Assembly: GCF_937770335.1 (NCBI RefSeq)
Contig: NZ_CALJHY010000014.1
Coordinates: 1 to 64,000 of the forward strand
DNA: 64,000 nucleotides
Direction: 5' to 3'
Source of the DNA: an uncultured Glaciecola sp.
GTDB lineage: Bacteria; Pseudomonadota; Gammaproteobacteria; Enterobacterales; Alteromonadaceae
Below the pieces are notes generated by a model. The model was not told the origin of the DNA and searched no databases. It saw only the letters and a program-made list of their open reading frames with translations. The translations under genes were made by a program, and so were the position numbers. Below are positions 1 through 10,161 of the stretch, in pieces. Within the stretch, counting starts at the first letter, position 1, and each line of letters starts with the position of its first letter.

Positions 1-1293
1 AAACCTTGGGTGAAAAGTTCCTTAGCACCAGGTTCTAAGGCGGTTCAATTATATTTAGAAGAAGCGGGTTTGTTACCCGAACTGGAAAACTTAGGCTTTG
101 GTATTGTTGGCTTTGCTTGCACATCGTGTAATGGCATGAGTGGCGCACTTGACCCTAAAATTGAAGAAGAAATTAAACAACGCGATTTATATGCTACCGC
201 AGTATTGTCAGGCAATCGTAATTTTGATGGGCGGATTCACCCGCATGCTGATCAAGCGTTTTTAGCCAGTCCCCCCCTTGTTGTGGCTTATGCTATTGCT
301 GGCACCATTCGCTTCGATATTGAAAAGGATGTGCTCGGTAAGGATGCACAAGGCAATGATATTCGCTTGATGGATATTTGGCCCACTGACGAGGAAATTG
401 ATGCCGTAGTAAAATCGAGCGTCAAACCGGAGCAATTCCGCAAAGTGTATAACCCGATGTTCGACTTAAGTGTCGATTATGGTGAAGACAACGATCCATT
501 ATATGCATGGCGTCCACAAAGCACTTATATTCGCAGACCACCATACTGGGAAGGCGCCTTAGCAGGCGAACGCAGCATGCAAGGAATGCGGGCACTGGCT
601 GTACTGGGTGACAATATCACCACGGATCATTTATCCCCCTCCAATGCAATACAGATGGATAGTGCTGCGGGCGAGTATTTACACAAGATGGGCTTGCCAG
701 AAGTTGACTTTAACTCATACGCAACTCATCGCGGCGATCATTTAACAGCGCAACGCGCCACTTTCGCCAATCCAAGATTAAAAAATGAAATGGCAATCGT
801 CGACGGTAAACTGCAAGAAGGTTCGTTCGCTAGAATTGAACCCGAAGGCACTGTCACGCGAATGTGGGAAGCCATTGAAACTTATATGGAGCGCAAACAG
901 CCTCTTATCATAGTAGCCGGCGCCGATTATGGTCAGGGTTCATCGCGCGATTGGGCAGCCAAAGGTGTCCGTTTAGCGGGTGTTGAAGTTATTGCAGCTG
1001 AGGGTTTTGAGCGCATTCACCGCACCAATTTAATTGGCATGGGTGTATTACCACTCGAATTTGAAGTTGGCACAACGCGCAAAACCTTATCTATAGACGG
1101 CACTGAAAGCTTTGATGTGCAGGGTAAACCGACTCCTGGATCAATGCTCACCTTATTGATAAACCGCAAAAATGGTGAGACAGTCAAGGTTCCGATGAAA
1201 TGTCGTCTCGATACGGCTGAAGAAGTGTCCATTTATGAAGCTGGCGGTGTTTTGCAGCGCTTTGCACAAGACTTTATTGAAGCTACCGTATAA
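1..1293 (+). CDS. acnD: 2-methylisocitrate dehydratase, Fe/S-dependent (AcnD), C-terminal half (5' end outside window)
   Basis: Aconitase-family enzyme that dehydrates 2-methylcitrate in the methylcitrate cycle of propionate catabolism. The frame is open from base 1, so about half of a protein that is normally about 860 residues is visible. Near residue 40 is FACTSCNG, which carries two of the three cysteines that ligate the [4Fe-4S] cluster. The C-terminal swivel domain has GADYGQGSSRDWAAKG and a conserved substrate-binding stretch after it. Identity as AcnD rather than AcnA rests on the prpF gene that starts 14 bp downstream, a pairing known for the AcnD/PrpF version of the pathway. The likely remaining pathway genes (prpB, prpC, regulator) would lie upstream, outside the window. 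Confidence 0.88.
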   Translation, partial: KPWVKSSLAPGSKAVQLYLEEAGLLPELENLGFGIVGFACTSCNGMSGALDPKIEEEIKQRDLYATAVLSGNRNFDGRIHPHADQAFLASPPLVVAYAIAGTIRFDIEKDVLGKDAQGNDIRLMDIWPTDEEIDAVVKSSVKPEQFRKVYNPMFDLSVDYGEDNDPLYAWRPQSTYIRRPPYWEGALAGERSMQGMRALAVLGDNITTDHLSPSNAIQMDSAAGEYLHKMGLPEVDFNSYATHRGDHLTAQRATFANPRLKNEMAIVDGKLQEGSFARIEPEGTVTRMWEAIETYMERKQPLIIVAGADYGQGSSRDWAAKGVRLAGVEVIAAEGFERIHRTNLIGMGVLPLEFEVGTTRKTLSIDGTESFDVQGKPTPGSMLTLLINRKNGETVKVPMKCRLDTAEEVSIYEAGGVLQRFAQDFIEATV

Positions 1294-1307
1294 TTTGGAG
1301 CTAGGTT

Positions 1308-2486
1308 ATGAACTTTACACCACAGATAAAAGTGCCTGCTACCTATATGCGTGGCGGCACCAGCAAAGGCGTATTTTTCAAGATAGATGATTTGCCGGAA
1401 AAGGCCCAAGTAGCAGGCGAGTTTCGCGATCAGTTATTACTGCGTGTTGTAGGCAGCCCCGACCCATACGGTAAACATACCGACGGCATGGGCGGCGCCA
1501 CTTCAAGCACCAGTAAAACGGTATTACTTAGTAAAAGTGATAAATCGGATCACGATGTTAACTATCTCTTCGGTCAAGTCGCAATCGACAAACCCTTTGT
1601 CGATTGGAGTGGAAATTGCGGAAACCTGACTGCTGCAGTAGGTTCATTCGCTATCAGCAATGGTCTTGTAGACGCCGCTCGTATTCCTGAGAATGGCGTT
1701 GCCGTTGTAAGAATTTGGCAAGCTAATATCAATAAAACCATAATTGCAAATGTACCCATAACCAATGGTGAAGTCCAAGAAACGGGTGACTTTGAATTAG
1801 ATGGAGTCACCTTTCCTGCTGCAGAAGTAAAAATAGAATTTGTCGACCCTGCTGATGGCGAAGGCAATATATTTCCATCCGGTAACTTGGTTGACCAATT
1901 AGATGTGCCGGGCATAGGCTCATTTAAAGTAACGATGATCAACGCAGGTATTCCAACGCTATTTTTGAATGCCGATGAACTAGGCTATTCTGGTGCTGAA
2001 TTACAAGATGCGATCAACAACGATGATGCAGCATTGGTCAAGTTTGAAACTATCAGAGCTTATGGCGCTGTTAAAATGGGACTTATCTCTGACATCGAGC
2101 ATGCTGTTACTCGGCAACACACTCCAAAAATTGCCTTTGTCTCTGCCCCCATAAACTATGTTTCATCAAGCGGTAAACAAATTACTTGTGCAGATATAGA
2201 CCTGAACGTTCGGGCATTGTCTATGGGTAAATTACATCACGCTATGATGGGCACTGCCGCAGTTGCAATTGGCACTGCTGCCGCCATCCCTGGTACGTTG
2301 GTTAACTTAGCAGCAGGCGGTGGTGAACGTGAGAATGTTACGTTCGGCCATCCATCTGGCACGTTAAAAGTAGGCGCTAAAGCACAACATAACCAAGGCC
2401 AATGGGAAGTTGATCGGGTTATTATGAGTCGCAGTGCGAGAGTTCTGATGGAAGGCAATGTTCGGGTTCTACTCCCGCAGACTTGA
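1308..2486 (+). CDS. prpF: 2-methylaconitate cis-trans isomerase PrpF
   Basis: PrpF isomerises the trans-2-methylaconitate made by AcnD to the cis isomer that the cycle can rehydrate. The 392-residue length fits the family. The N-terminal MRGGTSKGVFF and PDPYGKHTDGMGGATSSTSK segments are typical of the PrpF/diaminopimelate-epimerase fold, and a central WSGNCGNLTAAVG segment carries the cysteine expected at the active site. It starts 14 bp after acnD with a GGAGC ribosome binding site, so the two are one operon, and a terminator hairpin follows 50 bp after the stop. Confidence 0.93.
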   Translation: MNFTPQIKVPATYMRGGTSKGVFFKIDDLPEKAQVAGEFRDQLLLRVVGSPDPYGKHTDGMGGATSSTSKTVLLSKSDKSDHDVNYLFGQVAIDKPFVDWSGNCGNLTAAVGSFAISNGLVDAARIPENGVAVVRIWQANINKTIIANVPITNGEVQETGDFELDGVTFPAAEVKIEFVDPADGEGNIFPSGNLVDQLDVPGIGSFKVTMINAGIPTLFLNADELGYSGAELQDAINNDDAALVKFETIRAYGAVKMGLISDIEHAVTRQHTPKIAFVSAPINYVSSSGKQITCADIDLNVRALSMGKLHHAMMGTAAVAIGTAAAIPGTLVNLAAGGGERENVTFGHPSGTLKVGAKAQHNQGQWEVDRVIMSRSARVLMEGNVRVLLPQT

Positions 2487-2536
2487 TTTAGGCTATCTAC
2501 GTCCCGATATCGTATTAAGCGAGAGAAAAGCATAAT

Positions 2537-2570
2537 AAGTCATGCGTGTTAATCGCATGACTTTTCTTTT
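2537..2570 (+). terminator. Rho-independent terminator of the acnD-prpF operon
   Basis: A perfect 10-bp stem (AAGTCATGCG and its complement) with a 7-nt loop spans 2537-2563 and is followed by TTCTTTT. It ends the methylcitrate operon. Confidence 0.8.
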
Positions 2571-2726
2571 ATTAACCTTTTTGTGGCGATATTAAACTCT
2601 AATGAGTATATATTTTAGAGCCAGTACATGACATCTTATAGTGGTGAACTCTAATAGTGATTTTTTCATAAATTGATAATACCGTCGTTTAAAGTGCATA
2701 CATCTTCAACACAATAAGGAATCAAT

Positions 2727-3590
2727 ATGGCAGATCCAACTTATACGCCCCCAAAAATTTGGACTTGGGATTCAGAGAATGGAGGCCGGTTTGCCAATAT
2801 AAATCGCCCTATTGCGGGACCAACTTCTGACAAAGATTTACCAATTGGGAAGCATCCTTTGCAGTTATATTCACTTGCAACACCCAATGGTGTAAAAGTA
2901 ACTATGATGCTGGAAGAGCTATTAGTAAAAGGTTTTAAAGAAGCAGAATACGATGCCTATCTAGTCAACATCATGGAGGGAGATCAATTTACCAGTGGCT
3001 TCGTTGGCGCAAACCCTAACTCTAAAATACCAGCACTCGTTGATCACAGTACATCGCCGCCGACGCGCATATTTGAGTCAGGCTCAATACTGCTATATTT
3101 AGCAGATAAATTCGATGCGTTTTTATCCAAAGATCCAGTTCAACGAGCTGAAACAATGTCATGGCTTTTTTGGCAGATGGGCAGCACCCCAATGCTTGGA
3201 GGAGGTTTTGGCCACTTCTACGCATACGCTCCTGAAAAGTATGAGTACCCTATTAACCGCTATGCAATGGAAGTAAAGCGTCAAATGGACGTCTTGGATC
3301 GTCAGTTAGCTGAAAACGAGTTTATCAGTGGCAGCGAGTACACTATTGCTGATATGGCAATTTGGCCTTGGTATGGCGGTTTAGCGCTCGGTAAATTGTA
3401 TGAAGCAGGTGAGTTTTTGCAAGTTGAAGAATATAAAAACGTGCAACGTTGGACCAAAGCCATTGACGCGCGTCCACAAGTTAAGCGTGCGAAAATGGTT
3501 AATCGCACTTGGGGAGAACCTGCCGGTCAACTGCATGAACGCCACGACGCGAGCGACTTTGTAAACAAAACTCAGGATAAACTAGCTTAG
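2727..3590 (+). CDS. yghU: Glutathione transferase / disulfide-bond oxidoreductase, YghU type
   Basis: Cytosolic GST-fold protein of 287 residues, close to the usual length of YghU. The opening segment TPPKIWTWDSENGGRFANIN and the N-terminal extension before the thioredoxin-like domain (from about residue 45, PLQLYSLATPNGVKV) are characteristic of YghU/YfcG-type enzymes, which reduce disulfides and organic peroxides with glutathione. An all-helical GST C-terminal domain follows from about residue 135. AAGGA lies 8 bp before the start. It stands alone between the methylcitrate operon and a convergent signalling pair. The physiological substrate is unknown. Confidence 0.88.
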   Translation: MADPTYTPPKIWTWDSENGGRFANINRPIAGPTSDKDLPIGKHPLQLYSLATPNGVKVTMMLEELLVKGFKEAEYDAYLVNIMEGDQFTSGFVGANPNSKIPALVDHSTSPPTRIFESGSILLYLADKFDAFLSKDPVQRAETMSWLFWQMGSTPMLGGGFGHFYAYAPEKYEYPINRYAMEVKRQMDVLDRQLAENEFISGSEYTIADMAIWPWYGGLALGKLYEAGEFLQVEEYKNVQRWTKAIDARPQVKRAKMVNRTWGEPAGQLHERHDASDFVNKTQDKLA

Positions 3591-3628
3591 CTATTCACAG
3601 TAAAATGTAGCATTCTTCATTTATATTC

Positions 3629-3662
3629 CATCAATCAGGCTTATTATACAGCCTGATTGATG
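3629..3662. terminator. Hairpin between convergent genes
   Basis: A perfect 13-bp inverted repeat (3629-3641 and 3650-3662) with an 8-nt loop lies between the convergent yghU and GGDEF-EAL genes. There is no strong T-run on either side, so termination efficiency is uncertain. It could serve both strands. Confidence 0.55.
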
Positions 3663-3665
3663 TAG

Positions 3666-5453
3666 TTATATTCCCTCCACCAAAGCTTTAATTAACGGTT
3701 TTTGCATTAACTCTATAATTTGGTCAGTTGGTACCGGTTTGCTAAAGTAATATCCTTGAATAATGTCGCATTGAAAGCGATTTAAGGCCTTAAGTTGCCC
3801 GTGTGTCTCAACGCCTTCAGCAACAACAGTGAGTTTTAGTGTGTTTGCAAGTGCAATAATTGCCTCAACAATTGCGGCGTCTTCATAGTTGGAATCAATA
3901 TTGATAATGAATGAACGGTCAATTTTAAGCGTGTTTATTGGAAATCTCTTCAGGTAACTAAGAGATGAATAGCCCGTACCAAAGTCATCGAGGGCGATGC
4001 CCACGCCCATTTCACGAATCTGATTTAAGCGAGATATATTATGGTCGATATCATTCATAATCGCGCTTTCAGTTAGTTCAACTTCCAATAATGAAGCAGG
4101 TAAACCACTGTCATCAAGCGCTCGCTTTATCATATTAAGTAACGAGGCACGCTTAAATTGAATACTAGATATATTGACGGAAACTTTAAAGTCTTGTAAA
4201 CCAGCGTCCATCCATTTTTTGGCTTGATCGCAGGCTGTGCGCATAACCCACTCACCTAACTCATTGATAATACCAGAATCTTCCGCAACAGGAATAAACT
4301 CACTAGGCATTACATTGCCCAATTCGGGACTATCCCAACGCAACAATGCTTCTACGCTAATAATTTTGTTTTTCTTTAAGCAAACCTGAGGTTGATAATG
4401 CAATGAAAATTCATCGTTATTTAACGCATTACGCAGGCAACCTTCTATTTGTAAAAACTTCATCGCGTTTTCGTTCAAGGATTCAGCATAGAAACGATAA
4501 CCATTGCGACCCATCGTCTTTGCATAATACATCGCAACGTCGGCGTGCTTTTTAAGCTCAGTCAAATTAACGCCATCTCGTGGATACATAGCAATACCGA
4601 TGCTTGGCGTCAGCGCAACTTCATAGTCATCAATTGAAATCAATTCAGAAATACAATTTACCAAGGATTGAGCAACTACTTTCACGTCATTATCATTTGG
4701 ATTATTGTTCACCATAATCATAAATTCGTCACCACCTAATCGAGAAACCTCAATTTGAGTAATACTATCCATAGCGTCAGGAGTAAAGGCTTTACCTTTT
4801 ACACATTGCAGAATTTTTTCACTTATTTTTTTGAGTAACTTATCGCCAAACTCATGCCCTAATGTATCGTTAATACGCTTAAAATTATCTAAGTCGATAT
4901 ACATGATGCAAAGGTTTTGTTCCTCTTTGGCAGCAAGCTGAATTTCCTTTTCTAAGCTTTCGTCTAAGCTTTGCCTATTTGGTAACCCCGTTAAGGAATC
5001 AAAATAAGCCAAATGGCGCATCTTTTCTTCGCTTTTTTTTAGACTATTGAACGTTTCGCTACCTTTAAGCATGTAACGCACTCGGTGAGCAACCATCGGC
5101 CATCTTATCGGCTTGGGTAGAAAATCCGTTGCACCATGCTTATAGGCGCTCTCAATGGAAAATATATCGTCGGCTCCGGTCACCATTAATATTGGTGTAT
5201 CTTTACCTTGAGGGTGTTTCCTGATTTCAGCACAGACCTCAAAGCCACTAAGCATCGGCATATGTACATCCAACAGAACAATATGGGGCTTATGCTTTAG
5301 ATAAAGTTTTAATGCCTCAGCACCATTGGCCGCGGTCAATACATTGAGATTATCACTACTTAATGTTTCTTCCATCAGCAACAAGTAGGTTGGGTCATCA
5401 TCACAGACCAATACAGTCGCATCCGTGCCACTATTAAGCGAGCGTTCAGTCAT
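3666..5453 (-). CDS. Response regulator with REC, GGDEF and EAL domains (c-di-GMP turnover)
   Basis: A 595-residue cytoplasmic signalling protein. The receiver domain (about residues 12-130) has the acidic pair DDD and the phospho-acceptor Asp62 in LLDVHMP. A GGDEF domain (about 160-320) has an intact GGDEF signature near residue 239. An EAL domain (about 335-590) has an intact EALLRW motif near residue 366 and the DDFGTGYSS loop, so both diguanylate cyclase and phosphodiesterase activities look possible. No clear RxxD inhibitory site precedes GGDEF. I chose the ATG at 5453 because it overlaps the kinase stop in an 8-bp ATGACTGA arrangement that suggests translational coupling. An upstream ATG at 5465 is also in frame. 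Its partner is almost certainly the preceding hybrid kinase. Confidence 0.9.
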   Translation of the reverse strand: MTERSLNSGTDATVLVCDDDPTYLLLMEETLSSDNLNVLTAANGAEALKLYLKHKPHIVLLDVHMPMLSGFEVCAEIRKHPQGKDTPILMVTGADDIFSIESAYKHGATDFLPKPIRWPMVAHRVRYMLKGSETFNSLKKSEEKMRHLAYFDSLTGLPNRQSLDESLEKEIQLAAKEEQNLCIMYIDLDNFKRINDTLGHEFGDKLLKKISEKILQCVKGKAFTPDAMDSITQIEVSRLGGDEFMIMVNNNPNDNDVKVVAQSLVNCISELISIDDYEVALTPSIGIAMYPRDGVNLTELKKHADVAMYYAKTMGRNGYRFYAESLNENAMKFLQIEGCLRNALNNDEFSLHYQPQVCLKKNKIISVEALLRWDSPELGNVMPSEFIPVAEDSGIINELGEWVMRTACDQAKKWMDAGLQDFKVSVNISSIQFKRASLLNMIKRALDDSGLPASLLEVELTESAIMNDIDHNISRLNQIREMGVGIALDDFGTGYSSLSYLKRFPINTLKIDRSFIINIDSNYEDAAIVEAIIALANTLKLTVVAEGVETHGQLKALNRFQCDIIQGYYFSKPVPTDQIIELMQKPLIKALVEGI

Positions 5454-8400
5454 ACATCTTCTCAATTAATATATTTAAGCTTTTCAGTGACTTATCGAAA
5501 ACATCTTGAAGTTCATTTAATGTTTCGGTGTCATCTATAGGTTCGTTAGTTTTAGCCGCAATTTCAATAGCTAACAAAATCTGAGTAAATACTATTGTAC
5601 CTACGTTCCCAGAAAGTGACTTCATTGCGTGGGCTAATTCCATTGCAGTTTTTCTGTCGCTGCGCTTACAAGCATCAATTAGCGCAGGCATTTGTTCGAC
5701 CATGACCGTTTTAAAAGAATCCGCCACACGTAAGTAGAGTTTCTTGCCCGTTCGCGCTTCAATCTCACGAATGCTCTGGACCGCATCAGCGTCAATCCAA
5801 TGATCAACTTCAATGCTTAAATTGGTCGAAGACGCTGATGGTATGGTCAACGAACTAATTTCTTTTTGTTTTTCTGGAATATGTTCAGCAATCATACTGA
5901 ATAATTTCGAAGCTGTGAACGGCTTCAGCATAAAATCATTCATACCTATTTCTAAACACAATCCTTTTTCTTCATCAAATACGCCAGCAGTTAACGCAAT
6001 AATCGGCACAGGGAAAGACTGTGCGGTGGATTTTTCATTTTCACGGATAATGCACGTTGCCGTCAACCCATCCATGACTGGCATATGCAAATCCATAAAA
6101 ATAAGGTCATAGCGATTTTTGAGAGTTAAGTCGATTGCAACCTGACCATTGCTAGCAATATCAACTTCGCAACCAAACATTTCTAACATAGCAACCGCGA
6201 CATCTTGGTTGGCTACAACATCCTCAACCAACAGTATTTTCGCGCTGAAGCGAGAATTATTTTCGGTTAACTGGCTTACTTCAATTGTTGATTCAGGTAG
6301 GTCATTCGCAAGGTTACTTGCATGCAATATTTCAGCGCGTACAGCATCTAATCGGATTGGTTTTTCGATACGGCGTAATCTAAACTCATTAACGGCATCA
6401 GCCTTTTCTGTAGTTCGTAAAAGTACACAGTAGTCGGTATTTTCAAGTGTTGTTGAGATAAAGGCACGATTTAACAAAAAGTCGCCGTGATCAATAAATA
6501 CAAGTGCATCGCCTGCTGGAGCAATATTATCGCGCAAAGCCTCAATGGTTGTTTGTAAAGCCTCGACATGTAGTCTTTCGAACGTGTTTCGCATCATTTT
6601 TGCGGCTGTATCATTAGTGCAAACCAATAAGATAGGTCGCATGCTTAAATTTTCGACTTTGGAAACGGCAACATGCTTCTTTTCAGGTAACGTGATTGGC
6701 AGCCGGACGGTAAACGTAGCCCCCTCCCCCAGTGTTGATTCAACGTCAATTTTCGCCAACATTTGTTCAACAATTTTACTTGTAATCGATAACCCTAAAC
6801 CCGTACCACCAAAGTTTCTGGTCGTTGTGGAATCTGCCTGCTGAAACTCTTTAAATATTTTATCGAAATGTTCTTTTTCTATACCGATGCCAGTATCGGT
6901 AACCGCAATCTGAATTTCCTTGTTTGCGAAATTAACATCCAAATTGATACTTCCCTTGGACGTAAACTTGATGGCATTATTTAGCAGATTAGACACAACT
7001 TGGCGCAATCTGTGAACGTCACCCATAATATACTTTGGGCAATCTTTGGAAATAGTATAGCCTAGTTCTAATTCTTTCTCGGACGCTCTCACTGAAAACA
7101 AAAACAGCAATTCCTCTATCAAAGCATGAAAATCGAATTCATGATTTTCAAGTTCAATCTTATCAGCCTCTATTTTTGACAAATCGAGAATATCGTTAAT
7201 CAGCTGCAAAAGGCTCCCGCCTGCTCTACTAACTGCATTCGCGTAGCGCTTTTGATTTTCATTTAGCGAAGATGATAAAAGTAGTTCACTCATACCAATA
7301 ATGCTGTTCATTGGCGTCCTAATTTCATGACTAACTATTGCTAAAAAGTTCGATTTAGCTTGAGCAGCTTTAATAGCAAGATCTTTGGCTTTACTTGTTT
7401 CATCTACAGCAACTGCTAATTGATTATTTGCGAGTTCAAGTTCAGATGTCCTTAAATTGACCTCTTTTTCAAGTTGTAAGCTGTATGCGATTTGCTTTAG
7501 CTTTTTTCGCTGCGCCATCGTAAATAAACGGTATGCAATAAACACAAAAAACCAAAAGTAAGTTAAATAGGCCATAGAAGAGCGATAAAAAGGCGGATTT
7601 ACCAAGACAGGAATTTCTAAAATATCGTCAGACCAAATACCATCGTTATTACTTCCTCTTACTTGAACAACATAACGACCGTCAGTTAAATTAAGACTGA
7701 CTTGGTTTGAATTATCTAAATCAATCCAATCACTTTCATCATCACTTAGGCGATACTGATAAAGGTTGTAGTCAGGACGAGTAAAATCGAGAGCAGCAAA
7801 ACTAAGCCCAAAGTTAGCTTCGTCATAATCAAGCTCTATACTACCTTCACTATTAAAAGCACGTTCGATCGGTATGGATTCGTTTAATCGACGATATGCT
7901 GTTAGAACGACTGGTGGTTTGTATAAATTAAGCGGGACATTATTTGAAATGATAGTATTAAAGCCATTCGAACCACCAAAAAACATTCGGCCTTCTTGAC
8001 CTTTAAAAAATGCGCTACTGTTAAAGTCTTCACCTTGTAACCCATGATTAATATTGAAGTTACTAACCTTTTTATTTTCGGGGGATATGAAACTAATTCC
8101 TTTCGACGTACTGACCCAAATATCACCGCGCTCATCGGTAAGCAAGCCATATGTAAAGTTAGCAGCTAAGCCTTCCTTTAAACCAAAGTATTCAACAACG
8201 TAGTTTTCTTTTTCAAGGTCTAAGGTTGAAATTCTGCCGACACCTTTGTCACTTGTTGTAAACCAAAGATCTTTATCTGTTAGCAAGACACTCCAAATTT
8301 CTTTACTTTCTATAGGAATACTCATGAACTCTTTAGTAGCGAGGTCAAACCGATTCAACCCACCACCATGAGTAGCAATCCAAATAGTATTATTTTCGCC

Positions 8401-9999
8401 TTCCACCATATGGGTTATTCTGTCGTGAGAAAGACTTTTCTTATTGTTATCGTCATGCTTAAAACGTTGTATAGAGCCCGAACTAGTAAGAATATTAATA
8501 CCACCGCCAAAAGTACCAATAGCAATATTTCCATTACCTATTTCCATTACCTTGCTTATTTTGCTTGAACTTAATGTTGAATCATCAGCTGGATCATGGA
8601 TGAACAGCTTAAATTTTTTACTTCCCTTTGCACGAAAATGCAAACCATCTCGATGAGTGCCAACCCAGAGGTTCTGTTTTGAGTCGATTAATAAAGTCGC
8701 TACTCGATCATTTTGTAAAGCGCCTTTAACGCCCGGCTGAGCTTTTATATAGGTAATAGTTGACTTGTCAACGTCTATAACATTAATCCCTTCTCCCCAA
8801 GTTCCGACGTATAAGTCACCATTTTCTGCTTCTGCAAATGAAGAGATAACATCGCTCGATAAGGTTTTTCCTGCAGACTTATTTCTATTTACAAGCTGAA
8901 AAGTGTTAACTGAGCGGTTCCATTTACTGATTCCCGTGAATGTGCCAACCCAAAGAACACCACCTTGATCTTGAAATAAGCTAATAACGCGATCATCGAT
9001 TAAACTGCTTCTATTTGATTCATCATGAATGTATCTAATAAAGGACTCTGTACTTTCGTCCCATTCACAAAGACCGCCACTCTCAGTAGCAATATAAATA
9101 TAACCATCCCTGTCTTGAAAAATATCATTGATTGAGTTCGAACAAATGCTGGATAGATTGTCTATAGTTGATTCAAAGTGTTTCTGAACACCATTTTGTA
9201 GGTCAAACAAGATCAGACCTGAATCTATCGAACCAAGCCACACTCTATTTTGCTGGTCAATTAGGACTGAGCGAATTTTATTAGTAGGTAATTGGATAGT
9301 TGATTCAGAGTCAAAAGCTATAAATTTATTGGCACCCGATGCTCTATATAATAATCCAGAGTCTTCTGTCGCTATAAAAACATTCTGTGCTTCATCAACA
9401 GCGATATCCAAAATCTTGTTTGACTGAAGGCCTGAAATTTCATTGATTTGAGAAACAAATTTAGATTGGGTGATGTCAAAAATAACGATACCATCGTCTT
9501 TTGTGCCAAACCAGATCTGTTTTTCTGCTGCTTGTGAGATTACCGAAAACTTAAGACCTTGGACAAGCGCATATGTTTCCGGATCTGTGAAGTTTTGAAA
9601 TCCATCTATTTCGGGTATATAGAGACTGATTGTCGCAGTCCCGGCTACCCATAAATTGCCCTCGCTATCGGAAAAAATATCTACGATCCAACCACCGGGA
9701 AGACTATTTGGATCTTCTGAATCGGGCCTATAATGCGTAACTTTTTGACCGTCGTATTTATTTAGCCCATCTTGTGTAGCTATCCAGATAAATCCTTGAA
9801 TATCCTGTTCGATATCATTAATTACAGGTCCCGAAAGTACCTGCCGTTCATTCAACGCAGAAAAAGAGACATCACGACTTAGTTTGTCATAAAACAACTT
9901 AGCTTCAATACTCTGCGTCATCATTAATCCCAAAATGAGGAGGGATATCGAAAACCAATATTTTTGACTAGGTATTTTATTAATTATTAAGGCAAACAT
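5446..9999 (-). CDS. Hybrid sensor histidine kinase with two-component-regulator propeller sensor
   Basis: A 1517-residue inner-membrane sensor. It has an N-terminal hydrophobic segment (about residues 10-32) and then many Reg_prop blades (about 45-700, repeated I-W-GT/ATxxGG-type motifs) that should form a large periplasmic beta-propeller pair. A Y_Y_Y domain (about 725-795) and a transmembrane helix (about 800-825) follow. The cytoplasmic part is a HisKA domain with His891 in SHEIRTPMN, a HATPase with DTGIGI and GGTGLGLSI, a receiver domain with Asp1303 in FMDLHMPVMDG, and an HPt domain with His1457 in HAMKS. This is a complete phosphorelay that can pass phosphate to the overlapping GGDEF-EAL regulator. 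The ligand is unknown. Related propeller kinases often sense oligosaccharides. Confidence 0.92.
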   Translation of the reverse strand: MFALIINKIPSQKYWFSISLLILGLMMTQSIEAKLFYDKLSRDVSFSALNERQVLSGPVINDIEQDIQGFIWIATQDGLNKYDGQKVTHYRPDSEDPNSLPGGWIVDIFSDSEGNLWVAGTATISLYIPEIDGFQNFTDPETYALVQGLKFSVISQAAEKQIWFGTKDDGIVIFDITQSKFVSQINEISGLQSNKILDIAVDEAQNVFIATEDSGLLYRASGANKFIAFDSESTIQLPTNKIRSVLIDQQNRVWLGSIDSGLILFDLQNGVQKHFESTIDNLSSICSNSINDIFQDRDGYIYIATESGGLCEWDESTESFIRYIHDESNRSSLIDDRVISLFQDQGGVLWVGTFTGISKWNRSVNTFQLVNRNKSAGKTLSSDVISSFAEAENGDLYVGTWGEGINVIDVDKSTITYIKAQPGVKGALQNDRVATLLIDSKQNLWVGTHRDGLHFRAKGSKKFKLFIHDPADDSTLSSSKISKVMEIGNGNIAIGTFGGGINILTSSGSIQRFKHDDNNKKSLSHDRITHMVEGENNTIWIATHGGGLNRFDLATKEFMSIPIESKEIWSVLLTDKDLWFTTSDKGVGRISTLDLEKENYVVEYFGLKEGLAANFTYGLLTDERGDIWVSTSKGISFISPENKKVSNFNINHGLQGEDFNSSAFFKGQEGRMFFGGSNGFNTIISNNVPLNLYKPPVVLTAYRRLNESIPIERAFNSEGSIELDYDEANFGLSFAALDFTRPDYNLYQYRLSDDESDWIDLDNSNQVSLNLTDGRYVVQVRGSNNDGIWSDDILEIPVLVNPPFYRSSMAYLTYFWFFVFIAYRLFTMAQRKKLKQIAYSLQLEKEVNLRTSELELANNQLAVAVDETSKAKDLAIKAAQAKSNFLAIVSHEIRTPMNSIIGMSELLLSSSLNENQKRYANAVSRAGGSLLQLINDILDLSKIEADKIELENHEFDFHALIEELLFLFSVRASEKELELGYTISKDCPKYIMGDVHRLRQVVSNLLNNAIKFTSKGSINLDVNFANKEIQIAVTDTGIGIEKEHFDKIFKEFQQADSTTTRNFGGTGLGLSITSKIVEQMLAKIDVESTLGEGATFTVRLPITLPEKKHVAVSKVENLSMRPILLVCTNDTAAKMMRNTFERLHVEALQTTIEALRDNIAPAGDALVFIDHGDFLLNRAFISTTLENTDYCVLLRTTEKADAVNEFRLRRIEKPIRLDAVRAEILHASNLANDLPESTIEVSQLTENNSRFSAKILLVEDVVANQDVAVAMLEMFGCEVDIASNGQVAIDLTLKNRYDLIFMDLHMPVMDGLTATCIIRENEKSTAQSFPVPIIALTAGVFDEEKGLCLEIGMNDFMLKPFTASKLFSMIAEHIPEKQKEISSLTIPSASSTNLSIEVDHWIDADAVQSIREIEARTGKKLYLRVADSFKTVMVEQMPALIDACKRSDRKTAMELAHAMKSLSGNVGTIVFTQILLAIEIAAKTNEPIDDTETLNELQDVFDKSLKSLNILIEKMYD

Positions 10000-10085
10000 G
10001 CATATTACTGTTCAATTTCCTATTAAAAGAAATTAGTCTAAAACATTTTTCAACTCAAAACCAAAATAACTTTTTCGAAAGGTAT

Positions 10086-10121
10086 AAAAAAGGCCTGTGA
10101 ATAAATTCTCAAGCCTTTTTT
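10086..10121 (-). terminator. Terminator of the repeat subtilase gene
   Basis: An inverted repeat (10086-10094 and 10113-10121, AAAAAAGGC and its complement) with an internal partly paired region lies 40 bp beyond the subtilase stop. On the minus strand the stem ends in a T-run. It may also work on the other strand. Confidence 0.65.
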
Positions 10122-10161
10122 ACTTTTAAATATTAGTTTAAATTTAAGATTCTTTTGCGTA

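Noticed and set aside
1017..1232. Minus-strand frame inside acnD and similar antisense frames in core genes
   Set aside because: Shadows of the coding strand, overlapping strongly conserved proteins.
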